Under the pieces are notes generated by a model. It saw nothing but the letters and a program-made list of their open reading frames with translations, did not search any database and was not told where the DNA came from. A stretch of 28,176 nt of DNA from a virus, in IMG/VR virus record IMGVR_UViG_3300025426_000098, positions 1 to 28,176 of that record; one strand, given 5' to 3'. The position numbers were made by a program, and so were the translations under genes. Positions 23,250-28,176 of this stretch are shown here, piece after piece (within the stretch, counting starts at the first letter, position 1; the number at the start of each line of letters is the position of its first letter).

Positions 23250-23495
23250 ATGGCTAAGTCTCCAGCATGGACTCGTAAGGAAGGTAAATCACCTTCTGGC
23301 GGTTTAAACGCTAAAGGCAGAGCTAGTTTAAAAGCAGCAGGTCATGATATTAAACCACCACAACCAGAAGGCGGGTCACGGAAGAAATCTTTCTGTGCCC
23401 GCATGAGTGGTATGAAAAAGAAATTGACTTCAGCCAAAACAGCTAATGATCCAGATAGCCGTATTAATAAATCTTTAAAGAAGTGGAAGTGCTAA
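23250..23495 (+). CDS. Small basic phage protein (DUF6321-like), 81 aa
   Basis: Begins SPAWTRKEGKSPSGGLNAKG and continues with RASLKAAGHDIKPPQP and SFCARMSGM, a pattern I recognise from the DUF6321 family of phage proteins, role unknown. It has many Lys/Arg, suggesting nucleic acid binding. It starts one base after the stop of the 842 aa gene and directly precedes a membrane-anchored coiled-coil gene. No enzymatic motif. Confidence 0.8.
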   Translation: MAKSPAWTRKEGKSPSGGLNAKGRASLKAAGHDIKPPQPEGGSRKKSFCARMSGMKKKLTSAKTANDPDSRINKSLKKWKC

Positions 23496-23738
23496 ATGGA
23501 AGCAATTATGCAATTTTGGAATGTATTGTTGACTATCATCACGGCAGCCATTGGATTTTTTGTTAAAGAAAAGTTTACTGAATTAGATCGTGTAACAGTT
23601 CTTGTTAATAAAACTCGTGAAGAAATGGCACGAGATTATATTACTAAAACTGAAGTGCGTAATGATATGCAACAAATTATTGACAGATTTGATAAGCTAG
23701 AGGCTAAATTGGATCGTTTTATTGAAGGTCATAAATAA
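23496..23738 (+). CDS. Membrane-anchored coiled-coil protein, 80 aa
   Basis: One hydrophobic segment near the N-terminus (residues 6-24, FWNVLLTIITAAIGFFV) followed by a charged helix with heptad-like pattern (VTVLVNKTREEMARDYI, then DRFDKLEAKLDRFI). The topology resembles small single-pass phage proteins near lysis or virion genes, including spanin-like or holin-like ones, but no signature settles it. It starts directly after the previous stop and overlaps the next gene by one base (TAATG). Confidence 0.75.
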   Translation: MEAIMQFWNVLLTIITAAIGFFVKEKFTELDRVTVLVNKTREEMARDYITKTEVRNDMQQIIDRFDKLEAKLDRFIEGHK

Positions 23739-24193
23739 TGCCAAGTACAAGCAAAAAACAACATAATCTAATGGAAGCGGTTGCTCATAATCCAGCATTC
23801 GCAAAAAAAGTAGGTATCCCTCGCTCTGTTGGCGAGGATTTTAGTAAAGCCGACAAGGGCAAAACTTTTAAAAAGGGTGGAGAAATGAAAAAGAAAATGG
23901 CAAGCGGTGGCGAGACTATGGGTCCTCGTTCCATGAAAGAAGATGTAGAAGCTGGCTCAAACAAACATGGTAAACATGGCGAGAGCAAACTTCAAAAACG
24001 TGGTCATACACGTGGCAAAGAACTAGGAATTGATGGCAAAAAAGAGCCTATCGAAAGCGAAAAAAACATGAAGTCATTTATGGCTGGCATGAAAAAAGGC
24101 GGCAAAGTTAAAAAAATGGCTGCTGGCGGTACTGCTTCTAGCCGTGCTGATGGCATTGCTCAACGTGGTAAAACAGTTGGTAAATACTGCTAA
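23738..24193 (+). CDS. Small very basic virion-region protein with KKGG/MAxGG motifs, 151 aa
   Basis: N-terminus PSTSKKQHNLMEAVAHNPAF matches a family of short phage proteins with the pattern FAKKxGIPxSVGxDF. The middle and end are Lys/Gly/Met-rich, with FKKGGEMKKKMASGG and MKKGGKVKKMAAGG, and a last block SSRADGIAQRGKTVGK that recurs in unrelated aquatic-phage proteins. Net charge is strongly positive. It may bind DNA or the capsid interior; no function is established. ATG 23738 overlaps the previous stop. Confidence 0.75.
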   Translation: MPSTSKKQHNLMEAVAHNPAFAKKVGIPRSVGEDFSKADKGKTFKKGGEMKKKMASGGETMGPRSMKEDVEAGSNKHGKHGESKLQKRGHTRGKELGIDGKKEPIESEKNMKSFMAGMKKGGKVKKMAAGGTASSRADGIAQRGKTVGKYC

Positions 24194-24206
24194 TAAAGGA
24201 AATATT

Positions 24207-24410
24207 ATGAAAATGGATCACCCACCAATCTCCAAAGATATGGCTGCTGAAGAGCATATGATTCACCCAGAGCACATTGAAAAGCATCATGGCGGAGACG
24301 GTCATATGCAACATCACGAGCATTTTAAGAAACACGCTGCTGGTCATATGCTTCACCACGAACACGTTAAAGCAATGTGTGGTGGTGGCTATGCTAAGGG
24401 TAAGAAGTAA
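24207..24410 (+). CDS. Histidine-rich small protein, 67 aa
   Basis: ATG 24207 has AAAGGA upstream. Fifteen of 67 residues are His, spaced as HH, HxxH and HMxxHH groups (HMIHPEHIEKHH, HMQHHEHFKKH, HMLHHEHVKAM), with repeated Met, so metal binding is plausible. Three related blocks of about 16 residues suggest internal duplication. It is not a known enzyme; it lies among Lys/Gly-rich small proteins. Confidence 0.75.
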   Translation: MKMDHPPISKDMAAEEHMIHPEHIEKHHGGDGHMQHHEHFKKHAAGHMLHHEHVKAMCGGGYAKGKK

Positions 24411-24670
24411 TGATGGCGAGCCGTGGAATGGGTGATATTAACCCTTCCAAAATGCCTAAGAAAAAGGTTATTGAGCGTACCGATAACCCTGATTCTGTTG
24501 ATATGTATAAAAAGGGTGGTGAAGTTTGGAATAAGCCACGTCCAAAAGGATTAGGCAAACCCAAAAAAATGTCTGAAAGCAAAAAAGCCAGCGCTAAAGC
24601 AATGGCTAAAGCAGCGGGTAGACCTTATCCAAATTTAGTTGATAACATGAGAGCAGCGAGGAAAAAATGA
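24410..24670 (+). CDS. Small basic Lys/Pro-rich protein, 86 aa
   Basis: ATG 24410 overlaps the previous stop by one base (TAATG); ATG 24413 is a close second choice. The middle has KKGGEVWNKPRPKGLGKPKK and the end SAKAMAKAAGRPYPNLVDNM, a combination seen in small phage proteins next to adaptor genes. Strongly positive charge suggests DNA contact. The function is unknown. Confidence 0.72.
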   Translation: MMASRGMGDINPSKMPKKKVIERTDNPDSVDMYKKGGEVWNKPRPKGLGKPKKMSESKKASAKAMAKAAGRPYPNLVDNMRAARKK

Positions 24671-24900
24671 GTTTATTTAAACATTTTGAAGATGAAGCAG
24701 AACACGTATTAGATATTTTGAAAAAGGCTATCCGTCATGAAATGCAAGTTTTTGGTGCTGTTAATCCAACATCTGAAGCATTATTAAAGACTGTAGAAGC
24801 TCATTTAAAAACTCCCGCTTCTATGCCTGTAGAAGAGCCTGTAGCGCCCGTTCAAGTAGCAGTTGCTACCCCAGCATCAACTGAACAAAACGTGGCTTAA
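24667..24900 (+). CDS. Hypothetical protein, 77 aa
   Basis: Overlaps the previous gene by four bases (ATGA). The N-terminal 50 residues form acidic amphipathic helices (FEDEAEHVLDILKKAIRHEM); the last 27 are Pro/Val/Ala-rich, probably unstructured (VEEPVAPVQVAVATPA). No family recognised; it precedes the adaptor gene. Confidence 0.7.
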   Translation: MSLFKHFEDEAEHVLDILKKAIRHEMQVFGAVNPTSEALLKTVEAHLKTPASMPVEEPVAPVQVAVATPASTEQNVA

Positions 24901-24912
24901 AACGGCTAAATA

Positions 24913-25845
24913 ATGGCTTATACCAGTGGTACTTCGTCTTTTAACCTTGACCTCACTGAGCTTGTAGAAGAAGCCTTTGAGCGTTGTGGCTCGCAATTAC
25001 GCACTGGATATGATCTTCGCACAGCAAAAAGGTCTATCAATCTATTAACGATTGAATGGGCTAACCGAGGGATTAACCTTTGGACGGTAGAAGAAGTTTC
25101 TGTGCCTTTAGTCTATGGTCAAGCCATATATCCAGTAGATGCCAATACAATTGATATTTTGGATTTGGTAACTCGCACCAATAATGCCAGCGCATCAAAC
25201 CAGCAAGATATTAACTTAAACCGCATATCGGAATCTACCTATTCTACGATTCCTAATAAGCTTACCTATGGTCGCCCAATACAAACGTATTACAGCCGTG
25301 AAACAGGCAACTCTAACATTTATGCTGGAGTTAGTTTGGTTGGCGCTCTTACAGCCTCTGCTACTACTATCACTCTTAGCTCTACGGCTAATATGCGATC
25401 TACTGGATTTATTCAAATTGATAATGAAATTATTGGTTACGTCAATTTATCGGGCAATCAGCTTTTAAATTGCTACCGTGGACAGTACAATACTACTGCT
25501 GCGGCTCATAGCTCTGGCGCTTTAATTTATAACCAACAGTTACCGTTTTTAGCTGTCTGGCCCACACCAGATAATGGAACTCCGTATACCTTGGTTTACT
25601 GGCGCATGAGACGTATTCAAGATTCTGGAACAGGTGTATTTATTCAAGATATTCCGTTCCGTTGGATTACTTGTTTGGTTGCTGGATTAGCATATTATTT
25701 ATCTATGAAGCTTCCTAATATGGATATGCAACGTGCTGCTGGTTTAAAAATGGAATACATGACGCAGTTAGAACAAGCTACTGAAGAAGATCGGGAAATG
25801 GTTTCGATTAGATTTGTTCCTCGTAATATGTTCTATTCGAGGTAA
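24913..25845 (+). CDS. P22 gp4-like head-tail adaptor with inserted beta domain, 310 aa
   Basis: The ends match the P22 gp4 tail accessory type: LVEEAFERCGSQLRTGYDL near the start and WITCLVAGLAYYLSMKLP near the end, both helical, flanking a strand-rich core. Between residues about 145 and 205 lies an inserted domain, LTASATTITLSSTANM followed by IDNEIIGYVNLSGN, YRGQ and H-SSGA, a small beta domain shared with phage tail proteins. It should sit between portal and tail. It comes well after the portal rather than beside it. No ribosome site is strong. Confidence 0.85.
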   Translation: MAYTSGTSSFNLDLTELVEEAFERCGSQLRTGYDLRTAKRSINLLTIEWANRGINLWTVEEVSVPLVYGQAIYPVDANTIDILDLVTRTNNASASNQQDINLNRISESTYSTIPNKLTYGRPIQTYYSRETGNSNIYAGVSLVGALTASATTITLSSTANMRSTGFIQIDNEIIGYVNLSGNQLLNCYRGQYNTTAAAHSSGALIYNQQLPFLAVWPTPDNGTPYTLVYWRMRRIQDSGTGVFIQDIPFRWITCLVAGLAYYLSMKLPNMDMQRAAGLKMEYMTQLEQATEEDREMVSIRFVPRNMFYSR

Positions 25846-25847
25846 GT

Positions 25848-26276
25848 ATGCCAACTAAGTATGCTAGTGGTAAACACAGTATTGCGGAGTGTGACAGATG
25901 TGGTCAACGATATAAGCTTAGTGAATTAAAAAAGCTAACCATCAAGACCAAGCTGGTAAGTATTAAAGTTTGCCCAGAGTGTTGGGATCCAGATCATCCT
26001 CAGTTACGACTGGGTATGTACCCTGTTAATGATCCGCAAGCTGTGCGTGAACCACGACCAGATATAAGCTATTACGCTTCTGGTCCTAGTGGTTTACAGA
26101 TTAATCAGGGAGGCGGTACATCCCAAAGCCAAGCTGGATTTCCAGAGGGCGGTAGTAGGGTTATCCAGTGGGGATGGTATCCAGTGGGTGGATCCAGTGG
26201 TTTTGAAAGAAAACTTACACCTAACTATTTAATTGGTAAGGGCAATATTAATTCAGTAACTGTAGTAATAACTTAG
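25848..26276 (+). CDS. Zinc-ribbon virion-region protein, 142 aa
   Basis: CDRCGQ (C15 and C18) and CPECWDPDHPQ (C42 and C45) form a four-Cys zinc ribbon at the N-terminus; the motif CPECWDPDHPQ recurs in small phage structural-region proteins. The C-terminal 80 residues are Gly/Ser-rich with beta strands. It begins two bases after the adaptor stop. Role unknown, perhaps a minor virion component. Confidence 0.78.
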   Translation: MPTKYASGKHSIAECDRCGQRYKLSELKKLTIKTKLVSIKVCPECWDPDHPQLRLGMYPVNDPQAVREPRPDISYYASGPSGLQINQGGGTSQSQAGFPEGGSRVIQWGWYPVGGSSGFERKLTPNYLIGKGNINSVTVVIT

Positions 26277-26286
26277 GAGCAAAAAA

Positions 26287-26538
26287 ATGGCAAAGATGGA
26301 ATCTAAAAAAGAAGATATGAAACAAGACAAAGCTATGGCTGACAAAGAAATTAAAAAAGCTATGAAAGAACACGATGCTCAAGAGCATCCCGGCAAGCAT
26401 ACCAAGCTTAAACTTAAAAAGGGCGGTATGGATGTTAAAAAGATGGCTAAAGGTGGAGTAACTCAGTCTAATTTGCGTAGCATGGGTCGCAATATGGCTC
26501 GTGTTGCTAATCAAAAATCTAGCGCAAGAGGTCGTTAA
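26287..26538 (+). CDS. Small basic Lys/Met-rich protein, 83 aa
   Basis: Starts ATG 26287 after TAGGAG with seven-base spacing. N-terminal charged helix (KKEDMKQDKAMADKEIKKAM), then LKLKKGGMDVKKMAKGG, the KKGG/MAxGG motif also present in the 151 aa protein at 23738, and a basic tail. It may be virion-associated or DNA-binding; no function is known. Confidence 0.75.
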   Translation: MAKMESKKEDMKQDKAMADKEIKKAMKEHDAQEHPGKHTKLKLKKGGMDVKKMAKGGVTQSNLRSMGRNMARVANQKSSARGR

Positions 26539-26539
26539 T

Positions 26540-26854
26540 ATGGCAACCGCAAAAAATGTAAAACCTACTACCAAGAATAGCCCAGCTATTCGCACTGGTA
26601 AAGCCCCTTACGATAAACCTGCAAGTGATTATGCTCGTCCACACACAATGGATGGCAAAATTATTAATGGAAATGAAGTTATGGAAATGGGCGATTTTGC
26701 AACTGAAAAGTCTGCTAAAGAAGCCAACATTAAAGATCCATTACCAGCAAGCTCTGTAGGTTGGGGTAAAGGTACAACCAAAGAAGATGGTCAAGAAACC
26801 CGTGGAAATGGCGCTGCCACTAAGGGTCGTATTGCTCGTGGACCAATGGCTTAA
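26540..26854 (+). CDS. Hypothetical protein, 104 aa
   Basis: ATG 26540 follows AGAGG by eight bases and starts one base after the previous stop; an earlier in-frame start would overlap the upstream gene by 38 bases and lacks a ribosome site. The product is polar, with many Lys, Gly, Thr and Pro (NVKPTTKNSPAIRTGKAPYD), probably partly disordered. Role unknown; it lies between two virion genes. Confidence 0.72.
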   Translation: MATAKNVKPTTKNSPAIRTGKAPYDKPASDYARPHTMDGKIINGNEVMEMGDFATEKSAKEANIKDPLPASSVGWGKGTTKEDGQETRGNGAATKGRIARGPMA

Positions 26855-26857
26855 TAA

Positions 26858-27787
26858 ATGAACTACGAAACGTTATATAACAACATTCAGACTTACGCAC
26901 AAACGACAGAAACAGCGTTTGTAGCAAATATTCCGTTCTTTGTTGAACAGGCTGAAACACGCATATATAACGCAGTTCAAATTCCATCATTACGTAAAAA
27001 CGTTACAGGCAATTTTACAGTTGGAAACCAGTATTTAACTTTGCCGTTTGACTGGTTGGCAACCTACTCTATTGCCGTAGTTGATAGTAGTGGTAATTAC
27101 ACCTATTTACTTAATAAAGATGTGAACTTTATTCGTGAAGCTTATCCCAACAATGGAACGACAAGTTGGACTTTACCTAAGTATTACGCTATTTTTGGTA
27201 GTTCCACAAATAATGTTAATGAATTAACTGCCATAGTTGGACCAACACCAGATCAATCATATACTACTGAATTGCATTATTTTTACTATCCAGTATCTAT
27301 TGTGCAGGGTGTTGTTGCCGTATTGAATGCTACCTTTTCTGGTGGATCATTATACAGTGCAGGTTTGTATCAAAACGTACCATTAACTGGTGGATCAGGT
27401 TCTGGCGCTACTGCTGATATTTTAATAAATGGAAGCGGAGTTGTGTCATCCGTTACATTACAAAATGGCGGAAGTTTTTATCAAGCATCAGATGTATTAA
27501 GCGTATCAGCTAGTTCTGTAGGGGGAACTGGTTCGGGCTTTTCTGTTGGCATCGCTCAATTAAATAACCCATCTGGTCAAAGCTGGCTTGGCGATAACTA
27601 TGATCCAGTGCTATTTTATGGCGCTATGCGTGAAGCTATGCTTTTCCAAAAGCAGGAGCAAGACATTATTAAATATTACGAAGATAAATTCCAAGAAGCG
27701 CTTGGCGAAATTAAACGTCTTGGCGATGGTCTTGAGCGTGGTGATGCTTACCGTGATGGTCAGACTAAACTCAAGGTTAATACATAA
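26858..27787 (+). CDS. Adaptor/stopper-like head-tail protein with inserted Gly-rich domain, 309 aa
   Basis: Residues 1-150 resemble phage adaptor proteins: NIPFFVEQAETRIYNAVQIP, then LTLPFDWLATYSIAV and TELHYFYYP. The C-terminal part, SWLGDNYDPVLFYGAMREAM and KYYEDKFQEALGEIKRLGDG, is the usual ending. Between about 160 and 235 a Gly/Ser-rich beta module is inserted (LTGGSGSGATADILINGSG, then LQNGGSFYQASDVL), a mobile virion domain common in phages. Two such insert-bearing adaptors lie in this window. The gene overlaps the last gene by one base. Confidence 0.82.
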   Translation: MNYETLYNNIQTYAQTTETAFVANIPFFVEQAETRIYNAVQIPSLRKNVTGNFTVGNQYLTLPFDWLATYSIAVVDSSGNYTYLLNKDVNFIREAYPNNGTTSWTLPKYYAIFGSSTNNVNELTAIVGPTPDQSYTTELHYFYYPVSIVQGVVAVLNATFSGGSLYSAGLYQNVPLTGGSGSGATADILINGSGVVSSVTLQNGGSFYQASDVLSVSASSVGGTGSGFSVGIAQLNNPSGQSWLGDNYDPVLFYGAMREAMLFQKQEQDIIKYYEDKFQEALGEIKRLGDGLERGDAYRDGQTKLKVNT

Positions 27788-28176
27788 TGCCAATAGTACA
27801 GACTCAAACCACGTTGTTTAAAGCCAATATTTTGTCTGGTTTGGAGAACTTTACTTTAACTTCTCCCTATACCTACAAAATAGCTTTATATAACGGAAAT
27901 GCGAACCTTGATAATACAACCACCGCTTATACCAGTACGAACGAAGTCGTTGGGACGGGCTATACGGCTGGTGGACAGGTTTTAACCATATCTAACCCAC
28001 CAACCCAAGATACCACAAATAACATAGCATATATCTCGTTTAACAACGTAAGTTGGTCTGGTTCGCTTTCCGCAAACGGAGCGCTAGTTTATAATAGCAC
28101 CACTGGAGCGGCTTGTTTTATTTTGAATTTTGGTAGCACGATTACCAGTTCAAGCACGTTCACCGTTACGTTCCCA
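27787..28176 (+). CDS. Phage virion protein, beta-rich, 5' part (runs off window)
   Basis: ATG 27787 shares one base with the previous stop (TAATG). The 130 visible residues match a common aquatic-phage virion family: YTYKIALYNGNANLDNTTTA, then YTSTNEVVGTGYTAGGQVLT and a tail ending FILNFGSTITSSSTFTVTFP. The family is usually close to this length, so the gene is probably nearly complete, but no stop lies in the window. Location after the adaptor suggests a tail or neck component. Confidence 0.8.
   Translation, partial: MPIVQTQTTLFKANILSGLENFTLTSPYTYKIALYNGNANLDNTTTAYTSTNEVVGTGYTAGGQVLTISNPPTQDTTNNIAYISFNNVSWSGSLSANGALVYNSTTGAACFILNFGSTITSSSTFTVTFP

Noticed and set aside
26501-26539. Earlier start for the 104 aa gene
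   Set aside because: It overlaps the upstream gene by 38 bases and has no ribosome site, while ATG 26540 has AGAGG at good spacing.

Overview
The window is a piece of a tailed double-stranded DNA phage (Caudoviricetes). It carries a complete head-assembly order: small terminase, large terminase, portal, scaffold, decoration-like protein, Mu gpT-like major capsid, then P22 gp4-like adaptors and fibre-like or virion proteins. The P22-style portal (841 aa) and two adaptor genes suggest a podovirus-like or short-tail virion. GC is in the low-to-mid 40s by eye. Long TPR-glycosyltransferases, Lys/Gly-rich small proteins and DUF6321-like genes are typical of uncultured aquatic phages. A Gram-negative, possibly freshwater betaproteobacterial, host is my inference only. 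There is no integrase, CI-like repressor or tRNA in the window.

Layout. (1) 2-960, + strand: the end of a DnaB/Twinkle-type helicase and a 52 aa ORF. (2) 966-6628, - strand: a tightly packed 13-gene operon that ends at a strong terminator (966-993). Its core is an SprT-like metalloprotease, a CobS/MoxR-like AAA+ ATPase, a protein with an HExxH motif and a long acidic linker, and a stand-alone vWA protein. Very small proteins lie on both sides, including a 30 aa membrane peptide. (3) 6629-7406: a 778-base control region without a convincing gene, holding direct repeats, dyads and candidate promoters. (4) 7407-16638, + strand: the packaging and head operon, including a LexA-like winged-helix protein and a GroES-like co-chaperonin. 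A 265-base gap after the small terminase holds a perfect 16-bp copy of the canonical bacterial centromere parS. (5) 16704-19788, - strand: a three-gene glycan cassette (TPR-glycosyltransferase, GT9-like, FkbM methyltransferase) inserted in the structural region. (6) 19953-28176, + strand: virion and fibre-like proteins, adaptors and a run of small, very basic or His-rich proteins; the last gene runs off the window.

Two genome-scale signals stand out. The octamer palindrome GTTTAAAC occurs 22 times by hand count, where about one copy is expected. Seven copies lie in the small intergenic fraction, several of them inside candidate promoters. Separately, a canonical parS site is present without any ParB gene in the window, which suggests that the phage DNA could be bound by the host's (or a distant phage) ParB. 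The AAA+/vWA/HExxH/SprT operon is the best candidate for an under-described multi-protein system.
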